This document shows positions 17,055 to 26,365 of a stretch of DNA of 64,000 nucleotides, in pieces. Source of the stretch: JBLMYQ01 sp050260055 (GTDB taxonomy: Bacteria; Bacillota; Clostridia; Acetivibrionales; UBA4821). The position numbers and the translations under genes were made by a program. How positions within the stretch are numbered: the first letter of the stretch is position 1; the number at the start of each line of letters is the position of its first letter. Under the pieces are notes generated by a model that worked only from the letters and a program-made list of their open reading frames with translations, had not been told where the DNA came from and did no database searches. Location of the stretch: NCBI GenBank assembly GCA_050260055.1, contig JBLNBO010000003.1:124001-188000 (forward strand), written 5' to 3'.

Positions 17055-18065
17055 ATGGATAAGCAAGTTTATAGTTTACTTAATTTAGAATATGAAAAAA
17101 AAAGAAGTCAGGCTATCTTTGAGGCAGAGCATAAAAAGAATGCTCTTTACAGCAAATATCCTTTATTGCAGGAAATCGATGAGCAAATAAAGCTTCAGAG
17201 CATTTCTTCTTTAAAGAGCTTTTTACATAATAGTTTAAAAGCAGAAGCAATGCAAAAAGAACTTTCTGTAAAACTTTTGGAGTTGAAAGAAAAAAGGCAG
17301 GCGCTGCTTGTTGCTTATAATATCCCTCCGGAAGCTTTTTCGCCCATATATGAATGTTTAGAATGTAGTGATACAGGATATTTGGACTCCGGTAAAATAT
17401 GCTCATGTTATAAGCAAAAACTATTAAATCTGGCTTATCGGCAAAACAACATCAATTTAACCTCTTTTGAAAACTTTGAAACTTTTGACGCAAATTTATT
17501 TCCTGATAAAGCTGATAAGAATACCTATAACATGGAAATCTCTCCCAGAGAGAATATTTTAAAAGTTAAAAATTATTGTCTTAGATTTATAGATCAATTT
17601 GATTCTCCTGATACAAAAAACCTCATGTTTGTCGGAGAAACCGGAAGAGGTAAAACCTTCCTTTCAAATTGTATTGCAAAAGAGTTGATAGATAAAAATA
17701 AAACCGTAATTTACCAAACAGCGCCAAGACTTTTTGATTTAATTATTAGCTATAAAATGCGTTTTGAAAGGCCTGAAAATTTTGATGAGCAAGCATATGG
17801 AGAGCTTTTTAAGGTCGATTTATTAATAATTGATGATTTAGGCGCTGAAGCTCAAAGCAGCGCAAAGCTTTCAGAGTTTTTTGACATTATCAATACCCGC
17901 ATACTCAATCTGCCAATCAGGAATACAAAAACAATTCTATCCACAAATTTGCCTCTGGAGAAGTTTCGGGAGCATTATGATCAAAGAATTGTCTCCCGAG
18001 TACTTGGAGAATTCGATGTCATACAATTATTCGGAAATGATATTAGACTACAAAAAAAGCGCTAG
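17055..18065 (+). CDS. dnaC: Helicase loader DnaC/DnaI-type ATPase
   Basis: A 336-residue AAA+ protein. The N-terminal part is a coiled coil followed by a zinc-finger-like CLECSDTGYLDSGKICSC segment near residue 105. Walker A is VGETGRGKTFLS near 195 and Walker B is LLIIDDLGAE near 260. It should load the replicative helicase at origins or stalled forks. AGGAG at 17044-17048 overlaps the upstream stop codon and sits six bases before the ATG at 17055; the ATG at 17049 is too close to it. The stop codon lies inside the loop of the following terminator. Confidence 0.92.
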   Translation: MDKQVYSLLNLEYEKKRSQAIFEAEHKKNALYSKYPLLQEIDEQIKLQSISSLKSFLHNSLKAEAMQKELSVKLLELKEKRQALLVAYNIPPEAFSPIYECLECSDTGYLDSGKICSCYKQKLLNLAYRQNNINLTSFENFETFDANLFPDKADKNTYNMEISPRENILKVKNYCLRFIDQFDSPDTKNLMFVGETGRGKTFLSNCIAKELIDKNKTVIYQTAPRLFDLIISYKMRFERPENFDEQAYGELFKVDLLIIDDLGAEAQSSAKLSEFFDIINTRILNLPIRNTKTILSTNLPLEKFREHYDQRIVSRVLGEFDVIQLFGNDIRLQKKR

Positions 18066-18077
18066 AAGCGCTTTTTT
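18052..18077. terminator. Bidirectional terminator
   Basis: AAAAAAAGCGCT, AGA, AGCGCTTTTTT between convergent dnaC and gyrA; the dnaC stop codon is in the hairpin. Confidence 0.85.
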
Positions 18078-18089
18078 ATTCTATTAATT

Positions 18090-20534
18090 TTATTCTTCAA
18101 TCTCTTCGTCCGGAACTCTTGCTATGGTAACCAGAGAAACCTCTCTATCAAACTTCATAAGTGTTACTCCCTGTGTTGCACGGCCAAGTATACTGATTCC
18201 TTCCACCCCTTGACGGATAATTATTCCATCTGAGTTAATAAGCATTATATCTCCCGTTTCACCTACAATCTCAATTCCAGCAAGCGGCCCTGTCTTTTCG
18301 GTTACTCTATAAGTCAGCACACCCTTGCCTCCGCGCGTTTGAACCTTATATTCAGACAACTCGGTTCTTTTCCCGAATCCGTTTTCGGTTATCCCTAGAA
18401 GATATTCATCTTTATTAACAATTGGTTCCATTCCTATGACATAATCGTCCTCGTTAAGCTCTATTCCTTTAACCCCTCCAGAGACCCTTCCTGTCGGCCG
18501 AACATTGCTTTCGCTAAACCTTATTGCCATTCCCTGTCTGGTTCCAATAATAACCTCTTGTCTTCCATTTGTAAGTCTGACGTCAATAAGTTCGTCCCCT
18601 TCTCTGATAGAAATTGCCTGCAATCCGGTTTTTCTTGTGCTGTCATACTCAGTTATCGATGTCTTCTTTATTATTCCTTGCTTTGTTGCCATAAGAAGGT
18701 ATTCGCCTTCAACATATTCTTTAATCGGAATTACCGCCTGAACTTTTTCTCCTGGTGAGAGCTGAAGAAGGTTTACTATTGCCATACCTTTAGCCTGTCT
18801 GCCCGATTCGGGGATTTCATAAGCTTTCAACCTGTAGACTTTGCCATGAGTAGTAAAGAAAAGAATGAAATGATGCGTAGTTGTGATAAAAAAACGTTCC
18901 ACAAAATCTTCTTCTCTGGTTACCAGGCCTGAAACTCCCCTGCCTCCTCTTTTTTGGCTCTTATAAGTATCAACAGGCAGTCTCTTTATATATCCAAAAT
19001 GAGTAAGAGTAATAACACTGGTTTCTTCTTCGATTAAATCTTCAACGTCAATGTCTTCCGCTGCGGAAGTTATCATCGTTCTGCGTGGATTAGCATATTT
19101 TTTCTTTATTTCAAGCAATTCTTCTTTAATAATATTAAATATTAGAGCTTCACTTGCTAGAATCTCTTTTAATCTTATTATCTCAGCCAATACTTCTTTA
19201 TATTCTTCTTCAATTTTTTGACGTTCCAATCCGGTCAATCTTTGCAATCTCATATCAAGAATTGCCTGTGCCTGGATTTCAGAGAGCTTGAAGTTATTCA
19301 TCAGCCCTTCTTTCGCCTCTGCACCATTTTTTGACCTTCTGATAAGAGCAATGACAGCATCAAGATTGTCTAATGCAATCTTCAACCCTTCTAATATATG
19401 CGCCCTGGCTTCTGCTTTATTAAGGTCAAATTTTGTGCGTCTGATTATGATATTTCTCTGGTGTTCCAGATAATAATCTATAATCTCCTTAAGATTAAGT
19501 ATCCTAGGCTGATTATCAACAAGTGCAAGCGTTATAACGCTGAAGGTTTCCTGAAGCTGCGTGTTTTTATAAAGCTGATTCAAGATTACATTTGCATTTG
19601 CATCTCTCTTTAGCTCTATAACTATCCTCATACCATTCCTGTCAGATTCATCCCTAAGGTCAGAAATGCCTTCTATTTTCTTATCTCTAACTAGTTCAGC
19701 AATTTTTTCTATAAGTCTGGCTTTATTTACTTGATAAGGAAGCTCTGTAACTATTATCTTCTGTCTGTTCAAAGTCCATTCTTCAATTTCTGCCTTAGAA
19801 CGGATTACAATTCTTCCTCTGCCTTTCCTGAAAGCATCTCTGATTCCTTCTTTGCCAAGAATCATGGCACCAGTTGGAAAATCAGGTCCTTTAATTATCT
19901 TCATTAAATCATCTATGGTTACTTCTTCCTCGCTGTCAATAACCTTTACAATTCCATCTATTACCTCTCCAAGATTATGAGGAGGAATATTTGTCGCCAT
20001 ACCAACAGCAATTCCTGAGGAACCATTAACAAGAAGGTTCGGATATTTTGAAGGTAAAACAGTCGGTTCTTCTTCTGTTCCATCAAAGTTTGGTGTGAAA
20101 TCTACTGTTTCTTTGTCTATATCTCTAAGCATTTCCATTGCAATTTTTGCAAGTCTTGCCTCTGTGTATCTCATTGCTGCTGGAGGATCTCCGTCAACAG
20201 AACCGAAGTTTCCATGCCCTTCTACGAGAGGGTTTCTCATTGAAAAATCCTGCGCCATACGTACAAGACTATCATAAACTGCTGCATCACCATGTGGGTG
20301 GTATTTTCTGAGAACTTCTCCGACAGTAGAAACTGCTTTTCTAAACCCCTTATCAGGAGTAAATCCAAGCCCAAGCATTCCATAAAGTATGCGTCTGTGA
20401 ACAGGCTTCAATCCATCTCTAACATCCGGGAGAGCTCTTCCTACAATTACGCTCATGGCATAATCTATATACGACTTTTTCATTTCATTTTCGATATCTA
20501 CAGGTATAATTTTTTGATTTTCATATGCTTCCAT
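18090..20534 (-). CDS. gyrA: DNA gyrase subunit A
   Basis: An 814-residue type II topoisomerase subunit that cuts and rejoins DNA to introduce negative supercoils. The active-site tyrosine is Tyr123 in AAMRYTEARL. The GyrA box QKRGGRG lies near 527, and the C-terminal beta-pinwheel repeats follow. The quinolone-determining loop reads HPHGDAAVYDS, so the position equal to E. coli Ser83 is Ala84. The gene stands 18 kb from gyrB with many unrelated genes between, unlike the gyrBA operon of Bacillus. It ends at a shared terminator. Confidence 0.97.
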   Translation of the reverse strand: MEAYENQKIIPVDIENEMKKSYIDYAMSVIVGRALPDVRDGLKPVHRRILYGMLGLGFTPDKGFRKAVSTVGEVLRKYHPHGDAAVYDSLVRMAQDFSMRNPLVEGHGNFGSVDGDPPAAMRYTEARLAKIAMEMLRDIDKETVDFTPNFDGTEEEPTVLPSKYPNLLVNGSSGIAVGMATNIPPHNLGEVIDGIVKVIDSEEEVTIDDLMKIIKGPDFPTGAMILGKEGIRDAFRKGRGRIVIRSKAEIEEWTLNRQKIIVTELPYQVNKARLIEKIAELVRDKKIEGISDLRDESDRNGMRIVIELKRDANANVILNQLYKNTQLQETFSVITLALVDNQPRILNLKEIIDYYLEHQRNIIIRRTKFDLNKAEARAHILEGLKIALDNLDAVIALIRRSKNGAEAKEGLMNNFKLSEIQAQAILDMRLQRLTGLERQKIEEEYKEVLAEIIRLKEILASEALIFNIIKEELLEIKKKYANPRRTMITSAAEDIDVEDLIEEETSVITLTHFGYIKRLPVDTYKSQKRGGRGVSGLVTREEDFVERFFITTTHHFILFFTTHGKVYRLKAYEIPESGRQAKGMAIVNLLQLSPGEKVQAVIPIKEYVEGEYLLMATKQGIIKKTSITEYDSTRKTGLQAISIREGDELIDVRLTNGRQEVIIGTRQGMAIRFSESNVRPTGRVSGGVKGIELNEDDYVIGMEPIVNKDEYLLGITENGFGKRTELSEYKVQTRGGKGVLTYRVTEKTGPLAGIEIVGETGDIMLINSDGIIIRQGVEGISILGRATQGVTLMKFDREVSLVTIARVPDEEIEE

Positions 20535-20722
20535 AATAATGTATCACCTTTAATTTTTTTTTGTTTTTATCCAATAAAATCTGAATGGATGGCTTTAAGA
20601 AGCCATAAATATTATACTAAAAGTAGATAAAATATGCAATTTAAATAATTTAAAGCAAATATCTAGATAGTATTTTAGAAATATATTTTTAGCAATTTTT
20701 TAATTTGTATGTGCTTAACTGG

Positions 20723-20750
20723 TTGACATAAATCAATTTTGTAGTATAAT
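20723..20750 (+). promoter_or_regulatory. Sigma-A promoter
   Basis: TTGACA (20723-20728), a 16-base spacer and TATAAT (20745-20750), about 80 bases before the gene at 20830. Confidence 0.8.
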
Positions 20751-20829
20751 AGAAATGATTGGTATTTATATTTATAGTTAATTACAGTTTGCTCATGGTT
20801 AAAAGTTTGATTAGGGGGGATGTAGTATT

Positions 20830-21318
20830 ATGGCGAAGCTAAATTGTTTTGAGGCAACGATTGAAGGGTTATCCTTTCAATTCTCCCCGGGTATTAAAAT
20901 TAATGAAGTCACAAATGGCCAAATGGTAATAAACGGATTCGGAACTATGCTTTTTAATGGTTCTAAGAAAATAACAACCAATAATATTGAAGAAGTCTTT
21001 GGTGATGAAAAAGAAGTCTGGGTAGGACAATTAGGAGAAGAGCTCTACATATATCAAGGAGCTGTCACAATGGACAATGCTTTTATTGTTCCCCTTTCCA
21101 GATACCCCAATTTAATAAACAACAAATACATTAAATTGTTTTCTCCAAAGGAATCGGTTGTGACTCTCTTGGGAAACGGAAGGGTTTTATCCCGTCTGTT
21201 TACTGATTTCGATCAGATAACATATCTTGAAGTTCAGAATGAGAGCGTAATCACTGTTAAAGGAGATAGCTATACTGCTATCTTTGAATGCACCGAAAAC
21301 GGTTTCAAGGTTTCTTAG
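20830..21318 (+). CDS. Uncharacterised 162-aa protein
   Basis: A protein of unknown family that starts MAKLNCFEATIEGLSFQFSPG with TTAGGGGGGA upstream. Composition and pattern suggest an all-beta protein without signal peptide or membrane segment. It has its own consensus promoter and terminator, so it is a monocistronic, probably constitutively expressed gene. No motif supports a function. Confidence 0.7.
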   Translation: MAKLNCFEATIEGLSFQFSPGIKINEVTNGQMVINGFGTMLFNGSKKITTNNIEEVFGDEKEVWVGQLGEELYIYQGAVTMDNAFIVPLSRYPNLINNKYIKLFSPKESVVTLLGNGRVLSRLFTDFDQITYLEVQNESVITVKGDSYTAIFECTENGFKVS

Positions 21319-21325
21319 CCATTTA

Positions 21326-21361
21326 AATATGGGGACTGATTATTTCAGTCCCCATATTTTT
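21326..21361 (+). terminator. Rho-independent terminator
   Basis: AAATATGGGGACTGA, a short loop and TCAGTCCCCATATTT follow the gene ending at 21318. Confidence 0.85.
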
Positions 21362-21475
21362 CAAAAACTTCCTGCCCAAAGAGGCAGAATACTATGCTTA
21401 AACGGGAAAATCAACAGAATTTGGATTTTGAAATTATGTTGATTTTCGCATTTAATCTAATCCGGAGGGATTAAA

Positions 21476-22999
21476 ATGGCAGCAGAGAAAAGAATAATTT
21501 CAAACGCTTCTGAATTAATAGAAGTAATTAGAGAATCTCCACAATATAAAGCTTTAGCTGATAAAACTCAAATTGTTTTTTCTTTTCCCGATACTGAAAA
21601 CGTTCTCAACAGGCAAACCCATACTGAGGAAGTGGCAAAAATCTCTGCGAAAATAGCCCGTGGGCTTGGGGAAGATGAAGCATTAGCCGAGTTAATGGGA
21701 TTATGCCATGATTTGGGGCATACTCCTTTTGGTCATGATGGAGAATATGCAATAAATGAAATCGCGAGAAACTGCGGCTACAGTGCATCGCATATCCAGG
21801 ATTATTACAATCAAAACAACCCTCAAAACTCATTTAGCATTAGTCATATAAGAACTCTTAGCCAAGACCTGCCTGAAGTGGAAGAAGGCTCTAAGGGGCA
21901 GATAGAAAGCTCTTTTGAGCATCACGAGCATTCGCTGAGAGAACTAAATAATATTCTTGATTCTCAAAATATAGAATTGGATTATGACTTAAAGGCTAAG
22001 CTTATGTCTGGTATATTGTGCCACAGCGAGTCGCGTGAAACAACTCCGAAAGAAAGAATTGTTCAGATTCCGCGTATTTCCGATAAATTTTATGCTTTTA
22101 CCGATTTAAGCGATATGATTAATTGCGGTGTAAAAGTAGATGTTAGAGCTTTTTTTGAAAACATGAGTCAAAAAGGGTGTTTTCCGGTAAAACAAAAAAA
22201 TTCAGAAGAAATGCTGTACGAGCCTTCTGAAGAAGACTTATTGCTCCTTGAGCAAATTGCCGCTGATGCAGAAAGCAGGCCTGATTTTTTAGATATTTAT
22301 AGAGAAAAGTATGTTGAAGATATAGTCTCCGCTTCAAAAAACTCTGATAAAGTAGATGTATCGAATAACATGCGCAGGACTATGGAATATCTAAAAGCTT
22401 TAGCAAAATACATGCGTCAAGAGATGATAATAGAAAAAGAAGAAGGTTTAGCCCAAAGAATGGTTAATGAAGTTTGGGCATACATGGCTGAAAATATTAG
22501 AATAGAAAAATATTTACCTAATGGGATGAAAGCAAACAAAGAAATTGAAGCTGCCTTTTTAACCTGCAGTCTTACCGATAATGCTGTTATTGATATGTTT
22601 AAATATATAAGTCAAAGCAGGGAATGGGTAGCACGTGTTGGAAGAGGAGAAGTAAAGATTAACCCCGTTGACGAAAAAAAGCCTTACGATGAACAACAGG
22701 TACATATTTTGCGTCAAAGACCTGAAATTGTAAGATATATGAATATCGAAGAAGAGTATAAGCATCTTAGAGATGTTCGCGATAAAGGGAAAGCTCCGGC
22801 TGAAGTAACCTCTCAAATTGATTCTTTGGGCTCTCGCCTTCAAGAGTTTCATCAGCTTCCGCATAAGAACCGTGCTTTGGACAGATTGAAAATAAAGAAG
22901 GAAATATTAGACATTAATGACTCCTTGGGACAAGAAAAAGCCGTTGGACAAACTCCTAGTATAAAGAAGCATCTCCACTCTGTTGGTAAAGGCCGCTAA
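21476..22999 (+). CDS. dGTPase-like HD-domain triphosphohydrolase
   Basis: A 507-residue protein. NRQTHTEEVAKISAKIARGLGEDEALAELMGLCHDLGHTPFGHDGE gives the H...HD metal site of dGTP triphosphohydrolases, near residues 45-85. Downstream, CHSESRETTPKERIVQIPRISDKFYAFTDLSDMINCG holds the second set of conserved His/Asp residues. Such enzymes degrade dGTP or other dNTPs and affect mutation rate or phage growth. The C-terminal 100 residues, rich in charged helices, are not part of the core. GGAGGG precedes the ATG. It is monocistronic, followed by tRNA genes. Confidence 0.85.
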   Translation: MAAEKRIISNASELIEVIRESPQYKALADKTQIVFSFPDTENVLNRQTHTEEVAKISAKIARGLGEDEALAELMGLCHDLGHTPFGHDGEYAINEIARNCGYSASHIQDYYNQNNPQNSFSISHIRTLSQDLPEVEEGSKGQIESSFEHHEHSLRELNNILDSQNIELDYDLKAKLMSGILCHSESRETTPKERIVQIPRISDKFYAFTDLSDMINCGVKVDVRAFFENMSQKGCFPVKQKNSEEMLYEPSEEDLLLLEQIAADAESRPDFLDIYREKYVEDIVSASKNSDKVDVSNNMRRTMEYLKALAKYMRQEMIIEKEEGLAQRMVNEVWAYMAENIRIEKYLPNGMKANKEIEAAFLTCSLTDNAVIDMFKYISQSREWVARVGRGEVKINPVDEKKPYDEQQVHILRQRPEIVRYMNIEEEYKHLRDVRDKGKAPAEVTSQIDSLGSRLQEFHQLPHKNRALDRLKIKKEILDINDSLGQEKAVGQTPSIKKHLHSVGKGR

Positions 23000-23052
23000 C
23001 CATTTTCCTAAGCTTATTATTGCTTTAGCACTAAAATAAGTCTTTCTTGGGG

Positions 23053-23081
23053 TTGACAAAAAAGAGGCTCTGTATTATACT
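23053..23081 (+). promoter_or_regulatory. Promoter of the tRNA-Met pair
   Basis: TTGACA (23053-23058), 17 bases, TATACT (23076-23081), 28 bases before the first tRNA. Confidence 0.85.
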
Positions 23082-23108
23082 AAGTTAGCTCGTATAGATA
23101 TGATACAT

Positions 23109-23185
<77 letters not shown>

Positions 23186-23195
23186 ATTTTTATAC

Positions 23196-23272
23196 GGCGG
23201 TGTAGCTCAGGTGGCTAGAGCATACGGTTCATACCCGTAGTGTCGGCGGTTCAAATCCACCCACCGCTACCA
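23196..23272 (+). tRNA. tRNA-Met (CAT), elongator
   Basis: 77 bases with encoded CCA. Acceptor GGCGGTG pairs with CACCGCT (one G-U). The anticodon loop TTCATAC and overall sequence match elongator tRNA-Met rather than lysidine-modified tRNA-Ile2. Confidence 0.93.
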
Positions 23273-23284
23273 AAAGTTATTAAC

Positions 23285-23308
23285 AACCACCAATTGCGGT
23301 GGTTTTTT
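23285..23308 (+). terminator. Terminator of the tRNA-Met pair
   Basis: AACCACC, a 6-base loop, GGTGGTT followed by Ts. Confidence 0.8.
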
Positions 23309-23430
23309 AATTTTATTATTTTATTATTTTATTCTTTATTGCTTTAAGCTTTTTATATATAATGTTTATAATTAAGTTTTAGTAAATATTTTGATACTGT
23401 TAAAGTGTTTTTGTAATAAAATATACCTGC

Positions 23431-23496
23431 TTGTCACAAAGATTTTTTTTCGCCAACTAAATGTGACAAAGAAAATTTCAAACGGTACTATATAAT
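23431..23496 (+). promoter_or_regulatory. Candidate Spo0A-type promoter of spoIIE
   Basis: GTGACA (23463-23468) and TATAAT (23491-23496) are separated by 22 bases, longer than the normal 17. The B. subtilis spoIIE and spoIIG promoters also have 21-22 base spacing and need Spo0A. An inverted repeat, TTGTCACA (23431-23438) with TGTGACAA (23462-23469), overlaps the -35; both arms contain TGTCACA, five of seven bases of the Spo0A box TGTCGAA. Spo0A control is inference. Confidence 0.45.
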
Positions 23497-23535
23497 TTAC
23501 CTGCACAAAAGAAAAACCTTTGAAAGGGGATTATT

Positions 23536-25944
23536 ATGTACCGTAAGATAAATTCATTCTTCAATGAGAGGATTGAAAATGTGAGTTCGCAAGACACAAA
23601 CCATTCTCCAAAAAAAAATCGTATTAAGCTTGGTTCAATAAGCATCCGTAGTTTAAGCTTGGGCTTTATTGCTTTCATGCTGGGAAGAATCTCCTTAGCC
23701 GTAGGAATCGCACCCTTTGGTACTGCTTTTTTTGCTGCAACATACAAAAAGGGTGTTTCGCCATTTACAATAGCAGCAGGTGTTATTATTGGGATACTCT
23801 CGTGGTCCTGGAGTCCGGCTCTGATGCTAAAGTTTACTGCATCTGCCGCGCTTTTTGGATTGCTTACGCTTTTTGCAAAATGGTGTAAAGTTAGCGGAGA
23901 GCTTATAAATACAATTAAAGTTTTTACATGCGTTTTCCTTGTTAGCATCTTTCCTTTGTTCCTTAATTTTTATCTTTATGATTTCATATTATCTTTATTT
24001 GAATCCGCTGTTACCGTTATGCTGTATATCTTATTGAGAAAAGGTATTGGCGTTCTTCTTGCAGACCAAGTTAAAAAGGTTTTTTCTTTTGAAGAAGTTA
24101 TCAGTCTTGGCTTTATTGGCGCTCTTATAATTGCAGGTATTAGAGATTTCAACATCTTTAGTGCGGAAATCAAAACTATAATATGCGTTTTAATTGTTTT
24201 CATCTTTTCAAGAGCAAGGGGAGCTGGTTCAGGCGCTGCAACAGGAGTAACAATGGGCCTGGTTTCATGCCTTGCAGGAACAGCCAACTTCAATATTATA
24301 GGTTCGTATGCTTTCAGCGGCTTTCTGTCAGGCATATTCAGAAAGCTTGGAAATATAGGAGTTATCCTTGGTTTTGTCACAGGAAATGCTCTTTTAGCAT
24401 ATTTTTTAAGCGGCTCAATTGATATATTGATTAATATAAGAGATATTATTCTTTCTTCAATCCTTTTTTACGCAATCCCCATGAAATATGCTAATCAAGC
24501 AACAAGAATCTTTGAAGACCAGACAATTTCTTTAGACGATAATAATCAAACATTTACTGTCAATCCAACTGTAAGTAAGCTGCATGCTTTCTCAAAAGCA
24601 GTGGAAGAGCTTGCTACAACCTTTAATAGCGTTCCCGCTGTAGAAAATACACCAGGAGAAGTTGAAGTATCTAATTTTTTTGATACTGTAGCGGAAAGAG
24701 TTTGTAAAGACTGCAACCTTTGTTTATACTGCTGGGATAGAAAGTTCCATAATACTTATCAGTCAATGTTCTCTCTTCTTGAAGTTCTTGAAGCAAACGG
24801 AAAAATTGTTTCTTCGGATATTCCTGTCTGCTTTTCCGAAGACTCCTGCGCACGCCCGGATGAATTAATAAGTACTCTTAACAGCCTGTATGAAGTTTAT
24901 AGGGTCAACTTATTGTGGAAGAAAAAAGTTCAAGAGAGTAGGTCTCTTGTGTCCCAACAACTTGAGGGCGTATCACGAATGATAGCTAACTTGGCTCAAG
25001 AAGTCGAAACTGAAACAAGCTCTAAAAAAAACCTTGAACTTAAAATTATAGATGTCCTTGGAAAAAACGGTTATGGTATTAGTGAAATAAGCCTGTCAGC
25101 GATTGAAGACGGCAATACAGAAATTTTATTAATCTTAAGTTCCTGTGCCGGGATGAATAAATGTCGAAGCGAGCTTTCCCATTTAATCTCTGACATTCTT
25201 GGGAAAAAAGTGATTCCTAAAGGTTTTGTTTGCAATCCTGATTTTACTGGCGGAAGATGCAAAATTACATTTTCAACCGGCGAAGTGTATAACGTCACTG
25301 TAGGCATGTCTCGAATAAAAAAAGAAGGCAGCCCTGTTTCTGGCGACAATTATACTTTTATGGAAGCCAAAGACAAAAAATATATCCTTGGCATTAGCGA
25401 TGGAATGGGCTCTGGAAAAAATGCAGACAGAAACAGCAAGGTTGCCGTGGATTTGTTGGAAAAGTTCCTAGAATCAGGCTTTGATAAGGATATCGCAATA
25501 AAGCTGATAAATTCTGTATTGGTCTTAAAAACAGCTGCTGAATCTTATGCAACTATGGATATTTCTGCAATAGACTTGTACTCCGGCAGCGTGGAATTTG
25601 TAAAGATTGGTTCCCCTCCCTCATATATTAAGAAAAAGAATACTGTAGAAATTATTAAAGGGGCTTCCCTCCCCGCCGGCTTGCTTGAAAACCTTGACTT
25701 AGACCTCTTCCACGGAAAAGTATCAGCCGGAGACTTTATAATAATGGTTACAGATGGAGCTTCCGATTCCAGCTTTAGCGATATCGATTCAGGCGATTGG
25801 CTTGCAGATTATATTGATCAGATTGATTCTTCAAATCCCCAGGAGATTGCTGATATAATCATGCATAAAGTAACTTCTAATTATGGCCCTCATATAAAGG
25901 ATGATGTAACAATTCTGGTAGCCAAAGTTTGGGAGCGGATTTAA
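23536..25944 (+). CDS. spoIIE: Stage II sporulation protein E, PP2C phosphatase
   Basis: An 802-residue membrane phosphatase. Residues from about 35 to 330 hold roughly ten hydrophobic segments, then a regulatory region containing a CKDCNLCLYCWDRKF cysteine cluster. The PP2C domain covers about 590-800, with metal-site motifs GISDGMGSGKNA near 618 and VTDGASDS near 738. SpoIIE dephosphorylates SpoIIAA so that sigma-F becomes active in the forespore, and helps polar septation with FtsZ. AAAGGGG precedes the ATG. Its promoter has unusual long spacing, and a tRNA cluster follows. The length agrees with Bacillus SpoIIE (about 827). Confidence 0.95.
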   Translation: MYRKINSFFNERIENVSSQDTNHSPKKNRIKLGSISIRSLSLGFIAFMLGRISLAVGIAPFGTAFFAATYKKGVSPFTIAAGVIIGILSWSWSPALMLKFTASAALFGLLTLFAKWCKVSGELINTIKVFTCVFLVSIFPLFLNFYLYDFILSLFESAVTVMLYILLRKGIGVLLADQVKKVFSFEEVISLGFIGALIIAGIRDFNIFSAEIKTIICVLIVFIFSRARGAGSGAATGVTMGLVSCLAGTANFNIIGSYAFSGFLSGIFRKLGNIGVILGFVTGNALLAYFLSGSIDILINIRDIILSSILFYAIPMKYANQATRIFEDQTISLDDNNQTFTVNPTVSKLHAFSKAVEELATTFNSVPAVENTPGEVEVSNFFDTVAERVCKDCNLCLYCWDRKFHNTYQSMFSLLEVLEANGKIVSSDIPVCFSEDSCARPDELISTLNSLYEVYRVNLLWKKKVQESRSLVSQQLEGVSRMIANLAQEVETETSSKKNLELKIIDVLGKNGYGISEISLSAIEDGNTEILLILSSCAGMNKCRSELSHLISDILGKKVIPKGFVCNPDFTGGRCKITFSTGEVYNVTVGMSRIKKEGSPVSGDNYTFMEAKDKKYILGISDGMGSGKNADRNSKVAVDLLEKFLESGFDKDIAIKLINSVLVLKTAAESYATMDISAIDLYSGSVEFVKIGSPPSYIKKKNTVEIIKGASLPAGLLENLDLDLFHGKVSAGDFIIMVTDGASDSSFSDIDSGDWLADYIDQIDSSNPQEIADIIMHKVTSNYGPHIKDDVTILVAKVWERI

Positions 25945-25966
25945 GAAAAAATATTATATTTTATTG

Positions 25967-25995
25967 TTGACAGTGGTCACATTCTGTTGTAACAT
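25967..25995 (+). promoter_or_regulatory. Promoter of the tRNA Lys-Glu-Thr cluster
   Basis: TTGACA (25967-25972), a 17-base spacer and TAACAT (25990-25995), 40 bases before tRNA-Lys. Confidence 0.75.
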
Positions 25996-26035
25996 ATATA
26001 AGCGAGCTCACGCGGGGTTCGTAGGCAATTAAAAC

Positions 26036-26111
26036 GGGCCATTAGCTCAGTCGGCAGAGCACGTGACTTTTAATCACGGTGTCCCGCGTTCGAATCGCGG
26101 ATGGCTCACCA
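26036..26111 (+). tRNA. tRNA-Lys (TTT)
   Basis: 76 bases with encoded CCA. Acceptor GGGCCAT pairs with ATGGCTC (one G-U); anticodon loop CTTTTAA. Confidence 0.95.
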
Positions 26112-26117
26112 AAATAT

Positions 26118-26192
26118 GGCCCATTGGTCAAGCGGTTAAGACATCGCCCTTTCACGGCGGTAACGGGGGTTCGAGTCCCCCATGGGTCACCA
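26118..26192 (+). tRNA. tRNA-Glu (TTC)
   Basis: 75 bases with encoded CCA. Acceptor GGCCCAT pairs with ATGGGTC; anticodon loop CTTTCAC. It closely resembles the Bacillus tRNA-Glu. Confidence 0.95.
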
Positions 26193-26196
26193 ATAT

Positions 26197-26272
<76 letters not shown>

Positions 26273-26273
26273 G

Positions 26274-26307
26274 ACAAAAAACCTTGAGAAATCAAGGTTT
26301 TTTGTTG
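26274..26307 (+). terminator. Terminator of the tRNA cluster
   Basis: ACAAAAAACCTTGA, GAAA, TCAAGGTTTTTTGT right after tRNA-Thr. Confidence 0.85.
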
Positions 26308-26334
26308 TTTAAAAATATCAATATGCAAATCATG

Positions 26335-26365
26335 TTGACTCCCCCCTAAGGGTAGGGTTTATAAT
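26335..26365 (+). promoter_or_regulatory. MerR-type promoter with 19-base spacer
   Basis: TTGACT (26335-26340) and TATAAT (26360-26365) are 19 bases apart. The spacer CCCCCCTAAGGGTAGGG contains an imperfect dyad. Over-long spacers with a dyad between -35 and -10 are the hallmark of promoters activated by MerR regulators through DNA untwisting. The merR gene begins about 185 bases downstream, so autoregulation is likely. Confidence 0.75.
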
